NCBI GenBank assembly: GCA_958295665.1
Contig: OY282560.1
Coordinates: forward strand, 103,641,930-103,705,929
Origin: Tipula vernalis
Taxonomy: Eukaryota > Arthropoda > Insecta > Diptera > Tipulidae
DNA length: 64,000 nt
Direction of reading: 5' to 3'
Shown: piece by piece, positions 12,491-23,300 of the stretch
Layout: the number at the start of each line of letters is the position of its first letter
How positions within the stretch are numbered: position 1 is the first letter of the stretch
Translations under genes and position numbers: made by a program
Notes under the pieces: model-generated
The model's database searches: none
Told to the model about the DNA's origin: nothing
The model's input: the letters and a program-made list of their open reading frames with translations, nothing else

Positions 12491-13281
12491 GATGCGACAG
12501 TTCATCATGAAAAAAATCCATGCAAGCCTGTGATATTGGTTATTCGTCTCATTAATTTGAAAATTTTTAAAATTTTATTTCTTTAATTTTGTAATTTTAA
12601 TACACGATCGAAATTTTCAATTCTCTTTCGAATTTTATGAAATTTTGAATATTTTTTACATGTTAAAGATTTACGTGTTTAAACGCAATTTCGGTACATT
12701 TCCAATTCTGAACTTAAACTTTTTAAATGGCGATTGGATTGGATTTTTCGTAGGCAACTAATTATCTTATTGGGGCAATTTTATTTGTATTTAGATGTGT
12801 ACAACTATATAATTCCTTTTCTATTTCAACTTAGGATGTTAACTAAGTACTGTACTGTAGGTAGACCATTGCAGGCGGATTGAAAATTTAGATTTTCCAT
12901 AATTTACCTACCGTAGAGTAGCCATTTTAATGAACATTTTCTGAATCTCCACTCGGAATTAATCGATTAAATTTCCCATTCAAAGATTTGTCATGAAAGC
13001 TTACATGAAAACTGTCGACAGAAACATTTTGTAGTAATTTTTGAAAAATGTGAGAAAAGTTTAGGTTGCTTTATTTCGCACATATATTTGAATCAAATTC
13101 AAGCTAGTCTCTTCAAAGTTAACCCTTTGCCGTCATATGTCTACTGTCAGCCACCAAAGCTGTTTTATCGTTCCGGTCGTATGTCGACTCTCAGCCACCA
13201 CTGCAAAGAATCATACTGAACATCGATTTTGGTCGCAAGTTAATTCCTTAAAGTTCCATATTGCGACCAGTATGACATCTA
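12491..13281. other. No gene; short direct duplication near 13130-13205
   Basis: Two related segments of about 30 bp, each holding CGTATGTC- or CATATGTC-like sequence followed by a TCAGCCACCA block, lie about 50 bp apart at 13133-13201. The open frame at 13137-13484 runs through this duplication and then into the Tc1 left end, so it is not a real gene. Confidence 0.5.
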
Positions 13282-14780
13282 CACTAAAGGCCAAAAGTTT
13301 TTGGTCGATGAGTCTTTTTCAATTAAAACAAAGGACTTGCAATGCTATTTTCGATGAATATTTTTCTTACACACCCTGTCAAATGCATTTATATCTATGC
13401 ATATTTGGCTTTGTTTCAACGTTTATTATTCGAGAAATCACCAACACACTGAAAATCGATATATTTTGTTGCGTAAAAAACTGATTTATTGTAGTTATTA
13501 AATAAATATCTGTGAGTGAATATTAAAGTAAATAATTTTTTTACCTTTTGCTGTGAATTGTGAATATTTAAATTAAATTTACAATTTTTAAAAAATTAAT
13601 TCTGGTATTAAATATTAATAATTTTATTATTATATTGATTTAATAAAAAAAAACCTTCCAAAGGTATAAAAAAATGAGCAGAAAGTGCGAACTAGCGATC
13701 GAATTAAGAACAGCCGTTGTCACGCCACACAGAAACGGGGCATTTGCATGCTGAAATTGACCGAAAACTTCAAATTCCGAAGTCTACCGTACAATACACA
13801 CTGAAGCGATTTAAACAAACTGGACAGAACTCATACCAATATCGGCAGGGGCGAACTGGGGTCACCACTGCGAAGGAGGATGAATATATAGGAATGTTAT
13901 CCAAGCGTAAAGGGAAGTTGACGGCACCTCAAATGTTAGCGCAAATGAACAACGCTCGAGAAAATGAATTGTCGTTGACACGATAAAAAGGCGCCTAACA
14001 AATCAAGAGTTTAATGGCAGAATTGTTGTTAAGAAACCGCTTCTTTCGATTACAAAACTTAAAAAAAGACTTAATTGGGCAAAGTACCACCAGAATTGGC
14101 AAATGTCACAATGGGGAAAAATCCTTTGGTCAGACGAATCAAAATTAGAAATATTTGGATCCAAAAGGAGAGTTTACGTTCGACGTCGTCCCGGTGAGAA
14201 AATGCTCCCAGACTGTATGATTCTTACAATAAAACACGGGGGTGGTTCTGTGATGATATGGGGTTGTTTTGGTAACAATAAAGTTAAGTAGTAAAGCGAA
14301 ATTTGGTCGAAATTACGGGTCGAATGGATCGCTTTGGCTATCTTACGATCTTGGAGAAACATGCTATCCCATCTGGACTAAAACTAATAGGACGAGAGTT
14401 CACGTATCAGCACGACAATGATCCCAAGAACACATCTAATGTGTGTAAGGATTATTTACAGCAACGATTTTGCTACCGACAGCTGAATTTCATGAATTGG
14501 CCCCCACAATCGCCCGATCTTAACCCGACAGAGCTCTTATGGGATCAGTTAGATCGGGAGCTTCGGAAAACATGCCCAACATCGGCGAGAGATTTGCTAC
14601 AAACAAATGAAAGATGCCTGGAACAATATTTCATCCGAACAATTAAATAAATTATTGGATAGAATGCCATGGCTATGTCGCGCAGTAATTAAAGACATCG
14701 ATGATATATTTGTTAAAACTATATAAACAATTGTTTTAGTTATAAAAACCATATGGACCAAATACTTTTGGCCTGTAGTG
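13282..14780 (+). mobile_element. Tc1-like DNA transposon with both ends
   Basis: The element starts with CACTAAAGGCCAAAAG at 13282 and ends with CTTTTGGCCTGTAGTG at 14780. Both ends are flanked by TA (13280-13281 and 14781-14782), the standard target duplication of this superfamily. Its 1499-bp length matches typical Tc1 elements. One broken transposase gene lies inside on the plus strand. Confidence 0.9.
13674..14726 (+). pseudogene. Tc1 transposase (DD34E type), frameshifted
   Basis: The likely original start is the ATG at 13674, giving a reading span close to the usual 340-350 codons. The N-terminal helix-turn-helix region contains KLQIPKSTVQYTLKRF. It is followed by WSDESKLEIFG (first Asp), a GGGSVMIWGCF block, QHDNDPKN (second Asp) and SPDLNPTELLW (third acidic residue, Glu). 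All three catalytic residues are visible. The frames used at 13717-13986, 14103-14291 and 14303-14650 differ, so at least two frameshifts plus an early one near 13725 disable it. Confidence 0.9.
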
Positions 14781-14782
14781 TA

Positions 14783-17700
14783 TGTATGTACTTAATACGG
14801 CAGCAAATGGTTAAAACCCAAATCATTCCAAATTATTTTATGTTGTTCATGTTTTCTAGCTTTAATTTTCATTAATTTGTATTCTAGACTCGTTTTGGAA
14901 CTCAGTTTATATTCTTGGAGAATGAGCGATGGAACGACCTCTCTTATTATCTTAACTGGGGATAAAAAAAGTTCTGAGTAAATATTTTTTACGAAGAGTA
15001 AAATTATCAAGAGTTCGCAATTTTATTTTCAGATTTTTGAAGTATTTCTTTTCATTCCGCAACTGCCACTTAACGAGTCAACTTCTGGCGTTAACCTAAA
15101 AAGTATTTACTATCCGATTCGTAAGTCTTTGCTAAAGGAAAAAATGGCTATTGCTGAATACGATTTGAACGTGTTCGATTCTGTGAAAGTGCGAAGATTA
15201 CGATTCTTATTTGAATTGAACTAAGTCCGTTAAATTCCCTTTTTATAACCGTCCCAAATTTAAATTAGAGTTCTGCCCTGGCCTAGGTAACTAATTACTT
15301 AGATTGTATGATTTACGGTCAGGAAATATAAAACGTGAACGTCATCATATTCTTAAGCCATTCCCCTTTGGAGAACTGTCTCTTGTCCAAATTGGTTTAT
15401 TTTTACGTTAATTTAATGACATGGAAGTTAATAACAGGTATTAACAACGATCATCAAATAGTATGGGTAATGCCCCATTTGTATCTCGTACGGAAGAAAT
15501 TAAATGCTATGCAATGCTCAATTTGCTCTTCTGGGCAATAAAATCATTGTGATAAAATTATAAAAGCACATTTTCAATTAGTACTTACGGTTCAATTCGG
15601 GTAAGGTAAACGTGTTTTGATTAAAATTTGACAAATGTTTGCGTGCTATCTTCAAACTCTAAACAATTTTAAGAATTATCAAATAATATTTCAAGGAAAG
15701 AAGATAGGCGTAACTAATCACAGTCGATCGGCTGAATCGTTTATACAAATATTCTGTTATTAAAAGCTATTCGAAAAAAAAGTTTAGAGCGGTCGTCCGC
15801 CATTTTACAATTGTGGCTGAATTTGAGTTGGTTCTTAAAATAATTGTTGGAACAAGCTGGATGTATTAATATTTGTAGATTCTGATAATCTCTCTAAGTC
15901 AGGCGAACATCCCAAACAATTTAACAATGAAAATAATCCACTTGATTGTTATCACGTTGTAATTTAATTGTTATTATCACTATTATCTAAAATCAGCATT
16001 ATTGTAAATTACTCAAAAGCGTAATCAAATTTCAACAACATACGTTAATCGAATAAACACTAAAATTTGTCATATATTAAAGATTATTCAATGTGCTTTC
16101 GAGCCTAAAGTTTTAATTTATCAATTAGCACGGACATTTCAATTTTAGTCAACTTTCTATTGGTTTTTTTATTTAGAAAATATTAATTATTAGATATTTA
16201 CGTCATGAAGCCATTTAAATTAGTTTTGTTTTTTTGCTTAAAAGCTTTAGTCCAAAGTATTTAAACTTCCGTGATCAGCTATGAATAGATAGCAAAAAGA
16301 CAGCCGATTTTGTTATCAACACACTAAAAACCCTCTAATCAATTCGATAAAAATGAAATCCACCTATCAACCAAATATTGGAAGCAATATTTTGAAAAAA
16401 TATGTGACCTACACGTGTAGTGTGCTTACGGCAAAGGTCACAAACCAATTAATGTACACTACATGTAATAAATCAATCTCGCTTGAAATGCGTATATATT
16501 AACAGACTAACTGATATTGTTACCAATGAAATTGATTAATTTCGCATAATATATTGATTGGAACCCGGTTATCGTGGTTTAAAAAACAATTTTTTTTTGC
16601 TATGTACACATATGATTCATTTATGTGTTTAAAAAAAAATGGTTTCATGAAAACAACACAAAATTATATAAACACTTATCAATATGCAGTCACTGTAGTG
16701 TAATGAAATAATAGACCACAAAAAAAAATGTAATAATTAGGTTTGTATTGTAAAAATATTATAGTATTTTACTGTCAGTTAACTATGAAACCTTGATCTC
16801 ATCGCGATCGCATGTATGTATTATATGTATGTACCGATTGATTGACGTGCATCAACATTTTGTAATACTGCTTTATGTAATATGGGAAACGGATAGCTAG
16901 CGCGAAATCATGTTTATGACCATACAAGTGGTTTGTATTTTTGTGGAATTTTTATTTTTTTTAACCATGCAAACACTTTATTCCCGGAATTCCGTATAAT
17001 CAATCCTATACGTAATAAGATAGATTAACATGGTTTGGAATTTTATAAGTTGTAATGTTAATGGTCTCTTACGATATTAATTATATACGAACACTTGCTA
17101 TTAATATGTTAGGTAAAAATTTATAGAATGTATACAATTTTTATGAGAGGTGTGTCACTAACTACAATGAATTTTATTATCAATAAATTAATAGATATTT
17201 GATAAGCCATACAGCAATGTGACTTACATAATTTTGTGTCTGTCATAAATCAACGTAAATTTTATGATGTTGATTAATAAGGAAAATGCTTTAAAAATAT
17301 TTCTTCATTTAAAAGTGTTGTGTTGGATATGACAGCAATTTGAAACCTATTAAGGAACAAAATATGTAGGCTCATATAAAATTCACCTTGAAACTTTAGA
17401 AGCAGTTTTTAATAAAACGTTTTGCCTTAATATGTGATTGTTTCGACATTTTTTTTTTTTGCTGAAATAGTGAACTTCTTTACTAATAAGTTATAACTAG
17501 GAGCTAGGAGGCTCCAATGAACACGAAGAAAGTTTATTTAACACTAATTTCTACAGAAGTCAAAATTTGTATTTATTCAGATTGAACTGAATTGAATAAA
17601 GATTTGCCATAAGTGGAAATTTGGGATGGGAGAAAAAGCCTTGAATGCGTTGTTTTAAGATCCGATATTTCATTTATAATTTCACGCGGGAAAATTTCTA

Positions 17701-17860
17701 AGAACGCACACGATTTTAATTCAGATTTACTATAAATAAGACTAGCGCAGGTTTCTTCATCACAGTTAATGTGGATTGTTAAACAAATCAGTCAATAACC
17801 CGTGGATCGATGCCTGAAACAATTTCAACAATGATAATTTCCTCATTTTGAGCGTTAAGT
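14783..17860. other. Long AT-rich stretch, no gene seen
   Basis: Open frames at 14792-15010 (-) and 15335-15541 (+) have no recognisable motif. TATGTATGTA-type short repeats occur at 14781-14790 and 16811-16833. No transposon ends could be paired. Confidence 0.5.
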
Positions 17861-17875
17861 TAACCTTGGCAAAAA
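17861..17875. repeat. Target-site duplication, left copy
   Basis: TAACCTTGGCAAAAA at 17861-17875 is repeated exactly at 19418-19432. It flanks the LOA/R1-like insertion and marks its precise limits. Confidence 0.9.
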
Positions 17876-17876
17876 G

Positions 17877-18336
17877 AAATTCCGGTAGTCGCCCCTCCTA
17901 CCTTAAGCGGCACGGCACTGGCCTTTACTGATAAGGCAAGATTTCTGGGCATAATTTTGGACATTAGGCTAAATTGGATGCCCAATATTTTAGAGAGGGT
18001 AAAGAAGTCTGCCATGGCTCTGTACTCATGTAGGAATGCCGTCGGAAGGAGATGGGGTCTAAAACCAGAGCTGGTACACTGGCTTATCACCGCTGTAGTC
18101 AGACCGATTCTGATGTACGGGGTGAGTGTGTGGTGGCCAGCTCTAGACAAGAAAACTTGTAAGAATAAGATAGAGAAGGTACAGAGAACGGCCTGCTTGC
18201 TTATAAGCGGGGCACTGAGAACAACCCCTACACGTGCTCTGGAGGCTATGTTCTACCTTCTTCCTGTCGACATCTTTGATAAGCAGAGAGCGGCAACTAC
18301 GGCTGCACGACTCTCTGCCGTGTGTGAGTGGAAATG
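17877..18336 (+). pseudogene. RT thumb region of LOA/R1-like copy A
   Basis: The frame reads V-V-A-P-P-T-L then an ATP-independent RT C-terminal block: FLGIILD, LNWMPNILERVKK, GLKPELVHWLITAVVRP and LMYGVSVWWPAL, followed by KIEKVQRTACLLISGALRTT. These are standard post-YADD motifs of I/LOA/R1-type polymerases. The palm with YADD is absent through truncation. The frame closes at about 18335, just before the RNase H frame, so a frameshift separates them. Confidence 0.88.
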
Positions 18337-19312
18337 ACTTCAGACGGGCCACTCGACGATTGGCAGGTCGCTAAAGGCAGATGTGGAGAATAGTGACTAC
18401 ACAATACCGGTTGTATGCTTTGAAAAGGGTTTCCGGACTCTACTCCCCTCAAGGGAATCCTGGAGGAACAGGTCAATAGCAGAAACTGGTTGTATACAAT
18501 TTTACACTGACGACTCCAAGCTAGACGGCAAAGTCGGAGCAGGAGTCTTTTGCGACAAATTAAATGTGAATTTATCCGTTCGTCTTCCTGATCACTGCAG
18601 TATGTACCAGGCGGAGGTGGTAGCGATTGAGGAAGCGCTGACTTGGTTGAGGCATAATGTCATATCCACAAGGGATATAACAATATATGTGGACATTCAG
18701 GCGGCAATCAAGTCGCTGGAATCAGTTTCTCTGACATCCGTGGTGGCATTGAAGTGCCGCTCATCTCTTAACGAGATGAGTGAGCAGTTCAATATCCAGA
18801 TAGTCTGGGTCCCCGGTCACTCGGACATACTGGGGAACTGTAGGGCGGACGAACTGGCAAGGCAAGGTACAACTCTCCAATTGAAACCGGAAAGGGCAAA
18901 TCTGGGGAGGCCCATAGCGGCGATTTTTAGGGCGCTTGGTAATGAGGCGATAGCCTCGGCACAGAAGAGGTGGACTAACACCTTAACATGCAATGTAGCG
19001 CGGCAAGTCTGGCCGAAACTGGACTTGAAGCGCTCCAAGACGCTACTATCCCTACGCAGACCTGACTTAGGTATAGTCGTGGGGGTACTCACAGGACATT
19101 ACCTCATTGGGGAGCATGCGAGGAGGCTTGGGTCAATGACAAATGACTTCTGTAGAAGCTGCATGGATGAGGAGGAGAAAGAGACTCTGAGCCACTTCCT
19201 CTGCTCATGCCCGGCGCTAGCTTACAGGAGACATAAATATCTGGGCAAGTATAGTTTGGACGGCCTTATGGATCTCAAGAACTGCAATGTGCGAGATACG
19301 CTACATAAGTAG
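18337..19312 (+). pseudogene. RNase H and C-terminal zinc motif of copy A
   Basis: RNase H removes RNA from the RNA:DNA hybrid. The uninterrupted frame 18383-19312 starts the domain with FYTDDSKL, where copy B has FYTDGSKL. It continues with the Glu-containing MYQAEVVAIEEAL, then VDIQAAIKSL, where the usual DSQAAI has its Ser replaced by Ile, and ends with VWVPGH and CRADELAR. The catalytic acids D, E, D and D all appear. A C-terminal C-R-S-C...H-F-L-C zinc-binding motif follows near residue 255. With no palm domain, this copy cannot move on its own. Confidence 0.9.
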
Positions 19313-19417
19313 CTCAAATTGATTCCAGTGAAGGTGGAAGGGGAGTAGAATCCCTCGGTATCACAACGGACCGTCATCGGTCTAAGTGTGCGTTTTGGCA
19401 GCCGCTCTAACCTAACC

Positions 19418-19432
19418 TAACCTTGGCAAAAA
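19418..19432. repeat. Target-site duplication, right copy
   Basis: Exact 15-bp repeat of 17861-17875, directly after the 3' end of copy A. Confidence 0.9.
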
Positions 19433-19810
19433 ATATTTCCTGTTTAACAGCTTTATTTAGCGCTTTAACTCAGTTTATCAAGTCCGGATCATTTAAGTTA
19501 TTATTAGCTTTTTCAAAAGTTTATTTGTAAACCTAATTTTTCTAAGAAGGCCAGTCGTTATCCTTAATCTCATGAACGAAGTATTTCCTTCAACATAACA
19601 TTTTAAAAGTGTTATGAAATAATTATAAGCACACGTTACATCTTACATCAGCTTTAGAGCAGACAGAAGACCAACTTATTCGTTGAAATCCTTAATTAAA
19701 TTCGAATAATTAATAATTTTGGTATTCTTTTCGATCCAGATGAGTAAGAATTAGACATATAGAGTTCCGCACTCAATGCCACAAAGGGCCTATGGTGCAA
19801 ACCAGTGATT
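19433..19810. other. No gene; probably partly 3' tail of next element
   Basis: AT-rich with no coding signal. The part next to 19811 may be the 3' untranslated region of the minus-strand retroposon that follows, but no tail is visible. Confidence 0.4.
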
Positions 19811-21430
19811 CTACCCTAAATCGCGAATGGGTGCTGCTATAGCCTTAATAAACTGAAGTAGTTTGGACCAAGGCAGGGAAGACAACTGATCTTCAACAAT
19901 AGACAGAATAGAGTCAAATATTTGCAACCTAACTCTGTCGAAAGAAGAATAAATGCAAACGAAGTGAATGCAGTCATTGTCGCCTTCAAGATAATCCTCG
20001 CAAACAGCATCCAGAGTCAGCCGCTGCAAGCGCTGAAGGTGAACTTTAAAATGGCTCTGATCAAGTTACGTCCGCTTATAAAAAGTTTCGCAATGCGGTA
20101 TTTATAAGTAGCAAACCACTGCTGTTTTAATTCACTTAGAGCGCAGTTTTTGATCGCCTTCTTTACTTAGTTAAATCGTTAAGGAAGCAACTGGTTCGGG
20201 ACCGACAAATTTAAACCCAGCTCAAGCTTTTGCTAAATAATCAGGAATATCATTGTCCTGAATTCCACAATCGGCACGGCAAGATTCAATGCGTTAATTA
20301 CACAGAGCGTAAGAGCAATTGCTTCCGATTGAAAAAATGTGCAGTACCTATCCAGGCAGCCTGATGAATTCCGATCAAACATAGGGCAGTACTCTCCATA
20401 ACCTGAGCTTTTATCGGAGCGATAGCCATCAGAAAAGTAGACTATAAACTCATTCAGGTTCTTAAGAAAATTCAATGATCTCCATAATCTCTCAAAGGGC
20501 GTGCCACCGAATATAATTGGACAACAATCTATCATTAACCATATCAATTTCTGGTACTAATGATGATGTATAATCATTAAAAATTGACCCAAAACTATGA
20601 CTCACGACTGATCCAAGATTGTTCTACATCTATATGTACCTTAGCAGAAACCCAGCAGAACATGCTGTGCTAATAATGAAAGAATGCAACTGCAAGAATA
20701 AAATTGATTCCATGGCAGGATGGGGGAGTTGAGGCCATAGGTCCAGTAATTATGACCATTGTTAATATCGGTAGAGTAAACGATTTATAGTTGGAAAATA
20801 GCATTTTGGTAGTTGAACCCCAGGTTTTCCCAAAGGCTCGTCTACACTGCCAAAAGATGGCAGTGGATTTTTTAAGTTTATAATCCAGGTGAAATTTCCA
20901 GGCTAGTTTGCTGTCCAAGAAAAACCTAAATGCTTAACGTAGTGAGATCTGTTAATCGGCCTCACGAAAAGAGAGGGCACAGTGACAATCAATATAATGC
21001 CTAGTAAAAACAACCAAATCAGTTTTATAAGGGTTAAAGTGTAAATCCTTTGCACCATACCAAGCCTCCACAGCATGTAAAGCGTTCTGCGTTAAATCGG
21101 ATAACACATTCAGGTGCTTTCCAGCAAACTTTAATAACAAGATCGTCAGTTTAGCTTTGAGCAACAAAGCCTGTCTGCTGAAGTTTCACAAGTAGGTTGT
21201 CAATCACCAAAAGCCATAACAGGGGTGAGAGCACACCTCGCTGAGGACAACCTTTGGCATCTTTGACCGAGATTGACGCATTATCCAAGTCAACCTCAAT
21301 AATACGAAATTTCAGCATAGAAACAATCCATTTTATAATGGTGGAATCAATACGGAAATTGATATAGGCGTTAGTAATCGACTATCAAAGGCTCCCGCAA
21401 TGTCCAGGAAAGTACCTACAAGAAACTCTT
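19811..21430 (-). pseudogene. Decayed LOA/I-like RT plus RNase H element
   Basis: Read on the minus strand, RT motif A (F-L-D-I-A-G-A-F-D) is at about 21390-21420. It is followed by G-C-P-Q-R-G-V-L-S-P-L-L-W, where the usual QGG is QRG, and a TDDLVIKVC block in place of the YADD box. The thumb lies at 20670-20918. RNase H follows at 20233-20547 with FSDGYRS and FQSEAIAL, and a C-terminal tail at 19811-20029. Each block is in a separate frame with stops. It shares domain order with copies A and B but is far more diverged, so it is an older or different family. Confidence 0.82.
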
Positions 21431-21435
21431 TATTA

Positions 21436-22396
21436 TTAGTGATAAGGCGAGTTTTGGGTTTTCTTGGTTTCTGTGACTGTATATTCCGTATGACAGTTGT
21501 GCTGATTATTAGTAGTCGATTTTAATTTACCAAAAATTGCCTGGGGCTGACGAACAAATTTTTGTGAATCAACTTTAGATATCCTTTCTAACCAGATGTT
21601 AGATAACTTTGGAAATTCAATACTGTTTTCAACAACTATGACGACATTGAAATCGAGGCATGTCTTGATATATAGTATGTATCTGATTATTCTAGTATTT
21701 ATCACCCACCACTGTTAATTAAGTTTTATTTCCTCGATTTTAATTTTTACGAATTTACTAGTAATGAATTTAAATTCAAACAATTCAAAAAATTGTAATT
21801 TGTTTTTCAGTCAATTAAAACATTTTTCGGATTTTTTAAATTAAACATTTTATTGTATTGTGCTGACGATCAAGTTTTAGAAAGTTTTAGGTAAAATAAT
21901 GCAAAAGTTTGGGAGTTATTGCGAAACAATGAAAGATTCATTCCAGGAAAAATAAAAATGTACAATAGGCGATACTGTTTCCATCCTGATATGGTTCAAT
22001 AAAATATTCGTAAATAAGGGATGCTAATTAGGTTGTACTTGTACTCACAATGCTGCGGTAATATTTAGAAGACCAACCTTTTGTTGTTGATATTTCTGCT
22101 AAAGAGGCTCATTATATATGTACATGGTCATAAATGAATATTTATGAATTTAATATTTCAATTAATGATAATGGCACTCAGGAACAATGTTTGTTTTATG
22201 ATTTCGACTCGACATAATATCCCCTACTGTGGTGAACGTTTGAAGGCCGGCCAAGTTTTTTTTTTTTTTTTTTGTTTGTCTATAAATATATGAACCTAAA
22301 GCGCATACAACTGATCTCAAAATGTTTACCACTTGTTGTTTATTCATTTATGGCATTTAATATGTAGCGCAAATCTCATCATGCCTGTAGCGTAAA
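21436..22396. other. AT-rich DNA with a T17-18 run near 22255, no gene
   Basis: The minus-strand open frame at 21436-21705 has no recognisable motif. A 24-bp imperfect tandem duplication containing GTAGCG and AAATCTCATCAT occurs at 22363-22405, exactly at the left edge of the next retroposon. Confidence 0.5.
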
Positions 22397-23300
22397 TCTC
22401 ATCATTCGCCTATATTGTATATCCTGTACACCAGAGATATGCCAAATACAGAAGGTGCCACCATAGCAACATTTGCAGACGATACAGGTATTCTGACGAC
22501 TGGAAAGTGTATATCAGAAGCACCGGCCAAACTTCAAAAAGCAACCGACACAGTGAGTAGTTGGACAAAGAAATGGCGCATTAGCCTAAACGAAGCAAAA
22601 TCGGTTCACGTAAACTTCACAAACCAGAAAGTTAACTGGATTCCAGTGGAACTTAATTCAAGGCCTGTTCCAAATGCAAATACAGCCAAATACCTCGGCA
22701 TGACTCTCCATTGCAAGCTTAGATGGAAAGAGCATGTTAAAAAGAAAAAAGAAGAATTGAACATCAAATATAAGAATAGGTAGAAACTCTGAGCTTATAA
22801 TACATAACAAATTGCTATTATATCAGCAAATACTTAAACCAGTATGGAGCTATGGTATTCAACTTTGGGGTTGTACCAAGAAGACAAATGTACAAATGAT
22901 TCAATGTTTTCAAAACAAAGTGCTGCGTGGCATTGTAAACACACCATGGTACATTAGAAATGATAACCTCCATAGGGACTTAAACATGGAATATGTAAGT
23001 GAAGAAATACAAAATAATGCGAAGAAACACATTCAGCGGATATCTCGGCACCAAAATGCAGACATTCGAAGTTTGTTGGATACCACCAATGCAGTAAGAA
23101 CTGACTTCAAAGGCACAAACCTTTGGAATTGGGCAGTTGTATTTAATTAGGATAGAGACAAATAATCACTATGTAAATTCAAACGGGAGTAACCATTGGG
23201 CTACTGCCCGTCAAATGTGAATCTTCATTTACGAAAGATAAATTACTAAATGATTTGTAAATCAGTTGTAATATTAAATAAAGGGGAAAAAAAAATAAAA
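22397..23300 (+). mobile_element. 5'-truncated Jockey-type retroposon 3' end
   Basis: The copy starts inside the reverse transcriptase at an SPILYILYT block (about 22406) and ends with an A-rich tail after AATAAAGGGG at about 23278-23300. It is on the plus strand and lacks the endonuclease and the RT fingers. The 3' A-rich tail and absence of RNase H fit the Jockey clade. Confidence 0.85.
22406..23150 (+). pseudogene. Jockey-type RT palm and thumb, C-terminal half
   Basis: The first frame holds the palm box FADDTGIL (YADD in many relatives) followed by KATDTVSSWTKKWRI, LNEAKS and AKYLGMTLH, the typical post-catalytic motifs. After a frameshift near 22780 the second frame continues with KPVWSYGIQLWG, IQCFQNKVLRGIVNTPWYIRN and a C-terminal block ending FNWLWNW-like at 23140. 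In Jockey elements this region closes the polymerase, and no RNase H is expected. The copy is dead because it is 5'-truncated and frameshifted. Confidence 0.87.

Larger units (their letters stand above)
17876..19417 (+). mobile_element. 5'-truncated LOA/R1-like non-LTR retroposon, copy A
   Basis: The insertion is bounded by a 15-bp target-site duplication. It begins inside the reverse transcriptase thumb, so it is 5'-truncated, and keeps the RNase H domain and 3' untranslated region. The 3' end is not poly(A) but CTCTAACCTAACC, which runs into the duplicated TAACC. Most of the sequence is clearly GC-richer than the flanks and nearly matches copy B at 61960-63283. Confidence 0.92.

Noticed and set aside
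13137..13484. 115-codon plus-strand open frame
   Set aside because: It runs from a local duplication straight into the left end of the Tc1 element and has no domain.
17876..19417. Copy A as an intact telomeric SART/TRAS-type element
   Set aside because: The tail resembles telomere repeat, but the insertion lies in ordinary AT-rich sequence with a non-telomeric target duplication, so telomere targeting is not supported.
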